Below, one piece after another: positions 7,903 through 15,339 of a DNA stretch of 28,660 bases; within the stretch, counting starts at the first letter, position 1; the number at the start of each line of letters is the position of its first letter. The stretch covers positions 1 to 28,660 of the forward strand of contig DAOUAJ010000071.1 of the NCBI GenBank assembly GCA_034433615.1. Direction: 5' to 3'. The translations under genes and the position numbers were made by a program. Source of the DNA: DAOUAJ01 sp034433615. GTDB lineage: Bacteria > Chloroflexota > Anaerolineae > DUEN01. The notes under the pieces were generated by a model that was not told the DNA's origin, made no database searches, and saw nothing but the letters and a program-made list of their open reading frames with translations.

Positions 7903-8705
7903 ACAAACTTCCTATGATCGGTATCGTCGGCGGGGTAGGGCCTTATGCCGGCCTGGACCTGGCCAGCAAGATCTGCGACCAGACGCTGGCCCACAGCGAT
8001 CAGGAACACCTGCCGGTGGCGCTCTTGTCGGTGCCTCATGCGATCGCCGACCGCACCGCTTTCCTGTTGGGCCAGACCGCGGTTAACCCCGCCTACGCGC
8101 TGGCTGCGGTCATCCGCCAGCTTGAGGCTGTGGGGGCCACGGTGGTGGGCATCCCGTGCAACACCGCTCACTCCCCACGCATCTTCGACGTGATCCTGGC
8201 CGAACTGGTCGCGGCCGGCAGCCGGGTGCAGCTCGTCCACATGATCCACGAAGCAGCCCGCTTCCTGGCCGACCATCCCCAAAGGCCGCGATGGGTGGGG
8301 GTGCTCTGCACCACCGGTACCGCGCGCACGCGCGTCTATCAGGAGGCGCTGGCTGCCGGTGGCATGGCCGCCTTGCTGCCCGACGACCCCACCCAGGAAG
8401 CCGTCCAGGCAGCCATCTACGACCCCGCCTACGGCATCAAGGCGCAAGCCCACCCCGTGACGGCCCGGGCCCAACGACAGCTCAGGCAGGCCGCGCAGCA
8501 TCTGCTGGAGCGGGGGGCCGAGGCCCTGGTGCTCGGCTGCACCGAGATCCCCCTCGCCTTGCCGGCCTTGCCGGGCGAACCCGTGCCCGTGATAGACCCT
8601 ACCCTGATCCTGGCCCGGGCCCTGATCCGGGAAACCTACCCATCCAAGCTCAAGCCACTCACCGAGGCCAGCCATGCCCATTCTCTCAGCCACCGCCCCT
8701 CCTGA
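7899..8705 (+). CDS. Aspartate/glutamate racemase family protein
   Basis: This 268-aa protein belongs to the cofactor-independent Asp/Glu/hydantoin racemase family, whose members use two cysteines to invert an amino-acid alpha carbon. The N-terminal motif is IGIVGGVGPYAG. The first catalytic Cys is in VVGIPCNTAH and the second in LVLGCTEIPLAL, both intact. The length is somewhat above the usual 230-240 aa because of a C-terminal tail. ATGA overlap with the upstream permease and a 32-nt overlap with the downstream P1 peptidase place it in the same operon. Established for the family: aspartate racemases and amino-acid racemases of the YgeA type. Inferred: it interconverts D- and L-amino acids released from imported compounds. 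Whether the substrate is aspartate, glutamate or another amino acid is not decidable. Confidence 0.88.
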   Translation: MNKLPMIGIVGGVGPYAGLDLASKICDQTLAHSDQEHLPVALLSVPHAIADRTAFLLGQTAVNPAYALAAVIRQLEAVGATVVGIPCNTAHSPRIFDVILAELVAAGSRVQLVHMIHEAARFLADHPQRPRWVGVLCTTGTARTRVYQEALAAGGMAALLPDDPTQEAVQAAIYDPAYGIKAQAHPVTARAQRQLRQAAQHLLERGAEALVLGCTEIPLALPALPGEPVPVIDPTLILARALIRETYPSKLKPLTEASHAHSLSHRPS

Positions 8706-9780
8706 ACCGCGGCCGCGGCCCCGCGACCTCGGCATCCACCTGGGTGCTCTGCCGCCGGGCCCCTACAACGCCATCACCGATGTGCCGGGGGTGCAGGTGG
8801 GCCATGTGACCCTGCTGGCCAACCTGGATAGCCGGCCGGTGCGGACGGGGGTGACGGTCATCCGGCCCCACGGGGAAAACGAGTACCTGTACCGTCTCAC
8901 CGCTGCGGTAGAGACGATCAACGGCTTCGGTAAGGCCACCGGCTTTGAGCAGGTGCGCGAACTGGGCCTGTTGGAGACCCCCATCGCGCTGACCAATACC
9001 CTTAGCGTGCCGGCAGCCGCGGAGGGGCTGTTGCGTTGGACCCTGGCCCATAACCCCGAAGCGACCACCATCAATCCTGTGGTGGCCGAGTGCAACGACA
9101 GCCGACTGAACGACATCGCCGGGTTGCATGTGAGGCCAGAACACGTGCAGCAGGCCCTGGCTTCAGCCAGTGGAGGCCCGGTGGCAGAGGGGACAGTGGG
9201 GGCCGGCACCGGCATGGTGGGGTTCGGGTTCAAAGGGGGTATCGGCACGGCTTCCCGCGTTGTGGCAGCCCAGGATAGCCGTTTCACGGTCGGCGCATTG
9301 GTGCTGCTCAACTGCGGCCAGCGCGCCGACCTGCTCGTGGCCCAGGTTCCGGTAGGCCGCTGGCTCCCGTCACCCCAGCCTCAGCCGGCCCCGATCGCGG
9401 AGGCGGGGTCGGTCATTGTCGTCCTGGCGACCGACGCGCCCGTCACGGCCCGTCAATTGGGCCGCCTGGCGCGGCGCGCGGTGGTCGGCCTGGCCCGCAC
9501 CGGCGCCATGCTCAACAACCAGAGCGGAGATTTCGTCATTGCCTTCTCGACGGCTCAGCGCTGGCCCAGAGCTGACCAGCGGCTCCTGGTGCCGCTCCAG
9601 TGCATCAATGAAGCGCTCCTGGCTAACCAGTTATTCCGGGCTGTGATCGAGTCTACCGAAGAGGCCGTGCTCAATGCCCTCTTCACCGCGCGGGCCGCGC
9701 CCGGAATAGGGAGCGAGGCCTTCCCGGAGTTGCCGGCTGAAGAGGTGTTAAGGGCTGTTACCAAGGGGGCATCCCCGTAA
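8674..9780 (+). CDS. P1 family peptidase (DmpA/BapA-like aminopeptidase)
   Basis: This 368-aa N-terminal-nucleophile hydrolase is of the peptidase S58/P1 type (L-aminopeptidase/D-esterase DmpA, beta-peptidyl aminopeptidases). These are made as inactive precursors that cleave themselves before a serine. Here the expected Gly245-Ser246 junction lies in EAGSVIVVLATDAP; DmpA of Ochrobactrum cleaves at Gly249-Ser250, so position and motif agree. Other hallmarks are ITDVPGVQVGHVTL near 35-48, the NTLSVPAAAEG segment near 109, GTVGAGTGMVGFGFKGG near 174-190, and LARRAVVGLARTGA after the nucleophile. Family members release N-terminal D- or L-residues or beta-amino acids from small peptides and amides. 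No signal peptide is visible, so it should act on imported substrate in the cytoplasm. It closes the operon. Confidence 0.92.
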   Translation: MPILSATAPPEPRPRPRDLGIHLGALPPGPYNAITDVPGVQVGHVTLLANLDSRPVRTGVTVIRPHGENEYLYRLTAAVETINGFGKATGFEQVRELGLLETPIALTNTLSVPAAAEGLLRWTLAHNPEATTINPVVAECNDSRLNDIAGLHVRPEHVQQALASASGGPVAEGTVGAGTGMVGFGFKGGIGTASRVVAAQDSRFTVGALVLLNCGQRADLLVAQVPVGRWLPSPQPQPAPIAEAGSVIVVLATDAPVTARQLGRLARRAVVGLARTGAMLNNQSGDFVIAFSTAQRWPRADQRLLVPLQCINEALLANQLFRAVIESTEEAVLNALFTARAAPGIGSEAFPELPAEEVLRAVTKGASP

Positions 9781-9805
9781 ACTTAAGCTGGCGAGCGACG
9801 CTTTT

Positions 9806-10183
9806 TCAAATCAACTCCAGCTCCGACGGGACGCTGGCAACGAGCGCCCGACCCACCACCCGCATGGCGTCACAGATATTGACCTCCAGAGGGCATGGGC
9901 CCGTCCACGGTGTAGGCTTCGGGCAACCTTGACAAGGGGCGAACGGTTCTCCCTTCCTCAGCGCTTCGACCACTTGCATGGGCAGAACGACTTGTCGGAT
10001 CCCCTTCTCATCCCCCTCGATGAAGATCGCATCGCGCAGGAAATCCAGGGCCGTAGCCAGGTCCTGCCGCTGCGAGCAGCTTAACACACAGGGCTTCGAT
10101 TCCGGGCATTTGAGGCAACGCTCCGCAACCTGCCTGAGCGTTTCGTTGTTCTTCACTTCATCAGGCAAAGAGACTAGCATCAT
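9806..10183 (-). CDS. Small Cys-rich, probable Fe-S protein
   Basis: I do not recognise a named family. The product is about 126 aa when started at the ATG complementary to 10181-10183 (an adjacent ATG at 10178-10180 is equally possible); AGAAGGGC on the minus strand just precedes it. A longer in-frame extension to 10234 overlaps nfnB and is less likely. It has two cysteine clusters: CLKCPESKPCVLSC near the N-terminus (spacing C-x2-C-x5-C-x3-C) and CQGCPKPTPWTGPC...C near residue 95. The first, preceded by AER, resembles the RCLQCKKPGC cluster of the neighbouring NfnB N-terminal domain, which suggests [4Fe-4S] binding. It begins 20 nt downstream of the nfnB stop and is the last gene of the redox operon. 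Inferred role: small electron-transfer or assembly subunit of that complex. Confidence 0.7.
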   Translation of the reverse strand: MMLVSLPDEVKNNETLRQVAERCLKCPESKPCVLSCSQRQDLATALDFLRDAIFIEGDEKGIRQVVLPMQVVEALRKGEPFAPCQGCPKPTPWTGPCPLEVNICDAMRVVGRALVASVPSELELI

Positions 10184-10202
10184 GCCCTTCTGTGTCCTTG
10201 GC

Positions 10203-11600
10203 CTACCACTGGCCCGTTCGCAGGTACTCGTCAATCGCCCGCGCCGCCTTCTTCCCCTGGCCCATCGCCAGGATCACGGTAGCGCCGCCCGTAGCCACAT
10301 CGCCGCCAGCGAACACCCCGCGGCGTGAGGTCTTCATCGTCTCCTCGTCCACCACGATGACACCATTCTTGCCGGTGGTCAGCCCGGACGTCGTCCGCGG
10401 GATGAGCGGATTGGGAGCCTGGCCAATGGCCACGACCACCGTGTCCACCGGGATGCGGAAATTCGATCCCTCGATCGGCACGGGGCGGCGTCGGCCTGAT
10501 GCATCCGGAGCGCCCAATTCGTTGCGGATGCACTCCATCTCTTTCACCCAGCCGTTATCGTCACTGTGCAGCGCCACCGGGGTGGTCAGCAGCTCAAATT
10601 GGATCCCCTCCTGCTCGGCGTGATGGATCTCCTCGGCGCGGGCCGGCATCTCATCGCGCGAGCGCCGGTAGACGATCATCGAGACCTCGGCCCCCAGCCG
10701 TAACGCCGTGCGCGCTGCATCCATCGCCACATTCCCGCCCCCGATGGTGGCTACGCGGCGCCCCCGGACGATAGGTGTGTCATACTCCGGGAAGCGATAA
10801 GCTTTCATCAAATTCACACGCGTCAGGTACTCGTTGGCCGAGTAGACGCCGTTCAGGTTCTCGCCAGGGATCCCCATGAACCACGGCAGGCCCGCGCCGG
10901 TACCCAAGAAGACCGCGTCGAACTCCTCCAGCAGCTCGTCAAGGGTGCGGATCCTGCCCACCACAAAGTTCTTGACCAGCTTCACGCCCAAGCGGCAGAC
11001 GTAGTCCACCTCGCGCGCCACGATCGCCTTGGGCAGACGGAACTCCGGGATGCCGTACACCAGCACGCCACCGGCCTCGTGCAGCGCCTCGAACATCGTC
11101 ACCTCGTGGCCGAGCAGCGCCAGGCCCGCGGCGACGGTGATCCCGGCCGGCCCCGATCCCACGACGGCCACCCGCTTGCCGGTGGGCGGTTGGCGTTCCG
11201 GCAACCGACCGTCCCCGTGAGCTGCCTCCCAATCGGCGACGAAACGCTCCAACCGGCCGATGGCGACCGACTCGAAACGCTTGCTTAGAGCGCAGACCTG
11301 CTCGCATTGCACTTCCTGTGGGCACACCCGGCCAGTTACTGCCGGGAGCGCGTTCGTCTTCTTGATCAAGGTGGCCGCGCCCAAGAAATCCCCCTGAGCG
11401 ACCAGGGCAATGAATCCGCGAATGTCAATCCCGACCGGGCACCCCCTGATGCAACCCGGCTTTTTGCACTGGAGGCACCGCTGGGCCTCGGCCATCGCCT
11501 CCTCAGGAGAGTAGCCGAAGGGGACCTCGTCGAAGTTATGAATCCGTTCATGCGGGGGCTGTTCCCGCATCGGCGTCTTGGTGGGAATAACTTTGGGCAT
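10203..11600 (-). CDS. nfnB: NfnB/GltD-like NADPH-binding flavoprotein
   Basis: This 465-aa flavoprotein is of the glutamate-synthase-small-subunit family. The N-terminal dicluster domain binds two [4Fe-4S] clusters, with cysteines in QRCLQCKKPGCIRGCPVGID near residues 41-60 and RVCPQEVQCEQVCAL near 92-106. An FAD Rossmann motif follows, VAVVGSGPAGITVAAGLA near 145, then an NADPH Rossmann motif VATIGGGNVAMDAA near 285. The C-terminal FAD motif is GVFAGGDVATGGATVI. Stand-alone proteins of this type can be homotetrameric glutamate synthase, but the gene directly downstream of an NfnA-like gene (6-nt gap) points to NfnB of the electron-bifurcating NADH-dependent ferredoxin:NADP+ oxidoreductase, where it holds the bifurcating FAD. 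The ribosome binding site AGAGGT overlaps the nfnA stop. Length matches NfnB (about 465 aa). Confidence 0.85.
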   Translation of the reverse strand: MPKVIPTKTPMREQPPHERIHNFDEVPFGYSPEEAMAEAQRCLQCKKPGCIRGCPVGIDIRGFIALVAQGDFLGAATLIKKTNALPAVTGRVCPQEVQCEQVCALSKRFESVAIGRLERFVADWEAAHGDGRLPERQPPTGKRVAVVGSGPAGITVAAGLALLGHEVTMFEALHEAGGVLVYGIPEFRLPKAIVAREVDYVCRLGVKLVKNFVVGRIRTLDELLEEFDAVFLGTGAGLPWFMGIPGENLNGVYSANEYLTRVNLMKAYRFPEYDTPIVRGRRVATIGGGNVAMDAARTALRLGAEVSMIVYRRSRDEMPARAEEIHHAEQEGIQFELLTTPVALHSDDNGWVKEMECIRNELGAPDASGRRRPVPIEGSNFRIPVDTVVVAIGQAPNPLIPRTTSGLTTGKNGVIVVDEETMKTSRRGVFAGGDVATGGATVILAMGQGKKAARAIDEYLRTGQW

Positions 11601-11606
11601 CGCTGC

Positions 11607-12473
11607 CTACCTCTCCGCCGAGATCGTCTCCGGTTCCAGATATGCTTTGCGCCGCGCCAGCAGCAGGTCCCAATCTACCTGGTGGCCATCGAAGTCCGGT
11701 CCGTCCACGCAGGCGAATTTTGTCTGCCCGCCCACAGACACGCGGCACGCGCCGCACATCCCGGTGCCGTCAATCATGATCGGGTTCAGGCTGACGATGG
11801 TCTTCACCCTGTAAGGCCGCGTCGCTTCCGCCATCTCATACATCATGAACGTGCAGCCGATGGCGATCACCCGCTCGATAGGCTCACCATCTTCCAATAG
11901 CTCTTTGATCAGGCCAGGACAGTACCCTCGCTTCCCCAGCGAGCGGTCTTTGGTCGAGACCAGGATGCGGTCGCTCACCCGGTTCAGCCGGTCCAGCCAG
12001 TAAAGCAGGAACTTGCTGCGCCCTTCCACCAGGGTGATGACGCGATTGCCGCGCTCTTTGAGCGCCCGCGCCACCGGGTAGATGCTGCCGATCCCGTAGC
12101 AGCCGCCCGCCAGGGCCACTGTGCCATCCACATTCAGGTCAAGGGCATGTCCCAACGGTCCAACGAACGCCGCCACCGTATCGCCGGCCTCCAGGTTACC
12201 CAGCTTATACGTTGAACGGCCCACCTGCATGAAGACACAACTGACGGAGCCCTCGTCCCGATCCCAATCGGCCACCGTCAGGGGAATGCGCTCCCCCGTT
12301 CTGTCAGCCATCAGGATGACAAACTGGCCTGGCTGAATTTTGGCGGCAACGGCCGGCGCGTGCACGGTCAACAATTGCAGGTTGGGCACCAGCGGCTCCC
12401 GACGCAGGACCCGGGCCTCGTCTATCCCTTGCTGGTGCTGATGCTGATGCTCAATCGTTACACGATGTGCCAT
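11607..12473 (-). CDS. nfnA: NfnA/SudB-like FAD and [2Fe-2S] subunit
   Basis: This 288-aa protein is of the ferredoxin-NADP reductase/dihydroorotate dehydrogenase electron-transfer type, close to NfnA and sulfide dehydrogenase SudB. The FAD-binding half includes QPGQFVILMAD and ERIPLTVADWD near residues 50-70. The nucleotide-binding half begins VALAGGCYGIGSIYPVARAL near 140. The C-terminal [2Fe-2S] segment reads MIDGTGMCGACRV followed by FACVDGPDFDGH, with the typical Asp and three Cys. In Nfn this subunit oxidises or reduces NAD(H) and pairs with NfnB. An unusual His/Gln-rich N-terminus (HQHQHQQ) precedes the family start, so the true start might be internal; GAGAGGTG sits upstream of the chosen ATG. 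It overlaps the end of the FDH-like gene by 23 nt, indicating coupled translation in one operon. Confidence 0.87.
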   Translation of the reverse strand: MAHRVTIEHQHQHQQGIDEARVLRREPLVPNLQLLTVHAPAVAAKIQPGQFVILMADRTGERIPLTVADWDRDEGSVSCVFMQVGRSTYKLGNLEAGDTVAAFVGPLGHALDLNVDGTVALAGGCYGIGSIYPVARALKERGNRVITLVEGRSKFLLYWLDRLNRVSDRILVSTKDRSLGKRGYCPGLIKELLEDGEPIERVIAIGCTFMMYEMAEATRPYRVKTIVSLNPIMIDGTGMCGACRVSVGGQTKFACVDGPDFDGHQVDWDLLLARRKAYLEPETISAER

Positions 12474-15213
12474 CCTGGCACCTCTCGACCCTCACGGCGC
12501 ACGCCTTCATGATGGGGGTCAACCCGGGGAAGAGGGCGGACCCGCTCAGCCGATTCACGCTCGTGAAAGCGACCCCTTCCGAGAGGACAGGGGTGACCCG
12601 AGCGACCGTACGAATGGCCCCGTGCTCGGACATCACCCGCACGATGTCCCCGTCAGAGATGCCCAGCCGGCTCGCGTCGGTCACGTTTAACTGGATGACG
12701 TTCTCATGCTTGATCTGCGCCATACCCTTGACCTGGCGGGTGAGGCTGGCCGCCCGGTAATGAAGCAGGTTGTTCTCGGTCAAGAGCACCAAAGGGAACT
12801 CCTCACTCCGCAGGTCTGGGGTGCTATCCAAGCTTATGCTCAGAAGATTGGGGATATGGGACACCGTCGTGAACACGCGACGGTCGCCCAGGCCACCTGA
12901 ACCGATGCCGGCATAGGCCGGCACTAACCGGGCGATCTCCTCCATGATCTGTTCCGGCCCAGCAAAATCAAAGCCGGCTTTCCCCATCTTCTGCGCGATC
13001 TGGCAGGGGATGGCCCAGCCCGCGCGAGCGTGGCCGCGCGGGGAGATCGCCGGCCGCAACTGCTGAACCCGCCCCTCCAGGTTGGTGAACGTCCCGCCTG
13101 ACTCCGCAAAAGTGGTCGTGGGCAGGATCACGTGGGCGAATTCCAGGTTCGGCCCCGGCAAGATGTCCTGGACGACCAGAAACTCCGGATTCTTGAGTTC
13201 CTCGCGCGGGGGCACCTCGCCTGCCAGGTAAAGCACCTTCACCTGGCCAACTCGGATCGCTTGCATGATCTCCGCGTAGGCCAGGCCAGGTTGATCGGGC
13301 AATGCATACCCCCACGCCTGCTCGAAGCGAGCCCGACCACATGCATCGGAGACGGGGACGTAGCCGGGCAGAAAGGCAGGGTGGACTCCCATGTCATAGG
13401 CGCCGACGAAGTTCGCCTCGCCCGGCACGGCTAACACACCGCCCCCAGGCCGTCCCAGGTTGCCGGTGAGCCCCGTACCCTGTGCCCCTGTGCCTGCCCC
13501 AGGGGCTTGGCCCAGGGCAGGCTGTCCGGCACAGGACAGGCCGGGACAGTGCAGCGCCAGGGTATAGATGGCCTTCACTGTGTTCAGCGCGGTGGGGTGA
13601 TGAGTGACGCCCGACCCGTACAGGATGATCCCTGGCGCGCTGGTGGTCCACAGCCGCGCCGCTTCCCTCAACTTCTCCTGAGGCACGCCGGTGATGGCCT
13701 CCACCGTCTCCCACGAGAGAGCCTGCAACGTGGCCTGAAACTCCGCCATCGCCTGCGAACGTTCGCCCACCCCGACGGGTACAGGGGGCAGCCAGGGATT
13801 GCTCAGCCCCTCTTCCACAATCGCCTTCATCATGGCTGCCAGGACGATGTGATCGCTGGCCACAGCCGGTTGCAGCCAGAGATCAGCCTGCTCGGCCAGG
13901 CGGGTACGGCGAGCGTCGAGGACAACCAACCGGGCACCGCGGCGTAATGCCCGCCGGATTTGCAGCGCCAACAGCGGATGCGACTCGTTCAGGTTGGCCC
14001 CGATCACCAGCACACAGCCGGCCTGCGCGACGTCGTGGATCGTGGGGCCGTTCATCCAACGCAACGTCTGGATCAGCTCAGCCGTGTCGGTATGTTGAGG
14101 AAATCCCGTGGGGAAGTCTACGTTGTTGCTGCCCATGACGGCGCGGGCGAACTTCTGGAGAACATAATTCTCCTCGTTGGTCCCCGTGGCCGAGGCGATC
14201 AAGGCAAACTCTTCAGGGCGAGCCTGGGCAAATCGCTCCGCCACGAGTTGTAACGCCTCGTCCCAGCTCGCCTGCACCAGGCGGCCATCCTTACGGATCA
14301 GGGGAGCGGTTAGCCGTTCATGGCTCTCCACCACCTCTACGATGCCAAAGCGGCCGCGCACACAGCCCTGACCTTTGTTGACCACTCCGGCGTCGTTGGG
14401 GATGGTGCGGATCAACCGGCCATCCTTGACATGCAAATCGAGGGTGCAGCCCACCGAGCAGTATGGGCAGATACTGGCGACGATGGAAGTGGCCGGCCCT
14501 TCCCACTTGCTACGGCGGTCTGCCAGCGCGCCGGTGGGACAAACGTCCACACAGGAGCCACAGAACTCGCACTCAGTCTCCAGGTGGGATCGCCCGTATG
14601 CCGTGCCGACCAGGGCTTTACTGCCGCGCTGGATGAACGCCAGCGCGCCCACCAGCCGGACCTCCTGGCAGACGCGGACACAACGGCCGCACAGAATGCA
14701 GAGGTTGTAGTCCCGGTCGAAGAAGGGATCATCTTGCTCCACGGGCAGCCCGCGGTAGGCGATGGGGTAGGGGACCTCCTCCAGGCCCACGTACTGCGCC
14801 AGCTTTTGGAGGTCGCACGCGCCGTTCTTGGGGCAATACTGGCAGCCGGTGGTGACCGCGGCCTTGCGGATGGTGCCCTGAAAATCAGTGCAACGCTCTC
14901 TGCGCTCGCACACCAGGCAGGAGTAGGGATGTTCTGAAAGAATGAGGGCCAGGATCTCACGCCGCAGCCGTTGCAAAGCCTCCGTTTCCGTGCACACGGT
15001 CATGCCATCGGCGACGGGCACGGTGCACGCGGTAGGGTAGCCGCGCATCCCCTCGACCTCCACCACGCACAGCCGGCAGGCCCCGAACGGTGGCAGCTCC
15101 GGGTGATAGCACAGGGTGGGAATGTAGATGCCGTAACGCTGTGCCGCCTCTAGCACGGTCATCCCCAGCTCCGCCTCGACGGCCACATCGTTGATTGTCA
15201 GCGAGACCTTCAT
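12451..15213 (-). CDS. FDH/NuoG-like molybdopterin-fold subunit with degenerate active site
   Basis: The product is 920 aa. The N-terminal NuoG/HydA-like part carries a [2Fe-2S] ferredoxin (C35, C46, C49, C63), a HPYSCLVCERRERC His/Cys cluster region, a CQYCPKNGAC segment, and a two-cluster ferredoxin (CILCGRCVRVC and CEFCGSCVDVC). The molybdopterin oxidoreductase domain begins with C249-x2-C252-x3-C256-x27-C284, binding [4Fe-4S]. Family motifs continue: GTNEENYVLQKFARA, VIGANLNESHP, GRPGGG, FAESGGTFTNLEGRVQ and a C-terminal dinucleotide-binding domain. In formate dehydrogenases the catalytic Sec/Cys and His lie six and seven residues after NNVD; here those positions are P372 and Q373. The Lys after the last cluster Cys is R286. 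About 27 extra residues (555-581) come from a repeat-like insertion. Formate activity is therefore doubtful; a NuoG-like electron conduit or a different reaction is more likely. Confidence 0.85.
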   Translation of the reverse strand: MKVSLTINDVAVEAELGMTVLEAAQRYGIYIPTLCYHPELPPFGACRLCVVEVEGMRGYPTACTVPVADGMTVCTETEALQRLRREILALILSEHPYSCLVCERRERCTDFQGTIRKAAVTTGCQYCPKNGACDLQKLAQYVGLEEVPYPIAYRGLPVEQDDPFFDRDYNLCILCGRCVRVCQEVRLVGALAFIQRGSKALVGTAYGRSHLETECEFCGSCVDVCPTGALADRRSKWEGPATSIVASICPYCSVGCTLDLHVKDGRLIRTIPNDAGVVNKGQGCVRGRFGIVEVVESHERLTAPLIRKDGRLVQASWDEALQLVAERFAQARPEEFALIASATGTNEENYVLQKFARAVMGSNNVDFPTGFPQHTDTAELIQTLRWMNGPTIHDVAQAGCVLVIGANLNESHPLLALQIRRALRRGARLVVLDARRTRLAEQADLWLQPAVASDHIVLAAMMKAIVEEGLSNPWLPPVPVGVGERSQAMAEFQATLQALSWETVEAITGVPQEKLREAARLWTTSAPGIILYGSGVTHHPTALNTVKAIYTLALHCPGLSCAGQPALGQAPGAGTGAQGTGLTGNLGRPGGGVLAVPGEANFVGAYDMGVHPAFLPGYVPVSDACGRARFEQAWGYALPDQPGLAYAEIMQAIRVGQVKVLYLAGEVPPREELKNPEFLVVQDILPGPNLEFAHVILPTTTFAESGGTFTNLEGRVQQLRPAISPRGHARAGWAIPCQIAQKMGKAGFDFAGPEQIMEEIARLVPAYAGIGSGGLGDRRVFTTVSHIPNLLSISLDSTPDLRSEEFPLVLLTENNLLHYRAASLTRQVKGMAQIKHENVIQLNVTDASRLGISDGDIVRVMSEHGAIRTVARVTPVLSEGVAFTSVNRLSGSALFPGLTPIMKACAVRVERCQDGTSCND
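13471..13551 (-). repeat. In-frame repeat-like insertion inside the FDH-like gene
   Basis: These 81 bases encode residues 555-581, a Gly/Ala/Pro/Gln/Cys-rich stretch between TLAL and LTGNLGRPGGG, motifs that adjoin directly in related formate dehydrogenases as I recall them. The DNA is built of inverted repeats: CCTGCCC (13493-13499) with GGGCAGG (13515-13521), and CTGTCC (13522-13527) with GGACAG (13534-13539), plus a short CCTGTGCC tandem at the left end. The reading frame is kept. Boundaries are inferred from protein motif spacing only. Confidence 0.6.
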
Positions 15214-15339
15214 CGTCGCCTCTTGAGTAACGAGTTACCGAGTCAACGAGGTGATAGCAGGGGAATAGGGCCTCATCCCTCGTTGCCCCTGGCCTGCACG
15301 ACGTCCAGGGCGGGCTTATTCCTCATCGCCTCATCCCTT
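15214..15339. repeat. Intergenic repeat region containing copy 2 of the 30-bp repeat
   Basis: This gap lies between the NuoF-like stop and the FDH-like start. Bases 15287-15311 are identical to 3072-3096. The flanks form an imperfect inverted repeat: a GAGGTGATAGCAGGGGAATA arm at about 15249-15268 and TATTCCTCATCGCCTC at about 15317-15332. So again the 30-bp repeat sits within a longer palindrome. As it lies inside an operon it would be transcribed and may form a processing hairpin. Confidence 0.65.

Noticed and set aside
7626..8735. 369-aa antisense frame opposite the permease and racemase
   Set aside because: Shadow frame; no motif, and the sense strand is fully explained by two recognised genes.
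9781..9805. Bidirectional terminator between convergent genes
   Set aside because: Only about 4 bp of AAGC/GCTT pairing before a T-run; too weak to annotate.
14085..14125. Possible selenocysteine (in-frame TGA) formate dehydrogenase
   Set aside because: The reading frame has no in-frame TGA at this site; the expected Sec/Cys position encodes Pro372.
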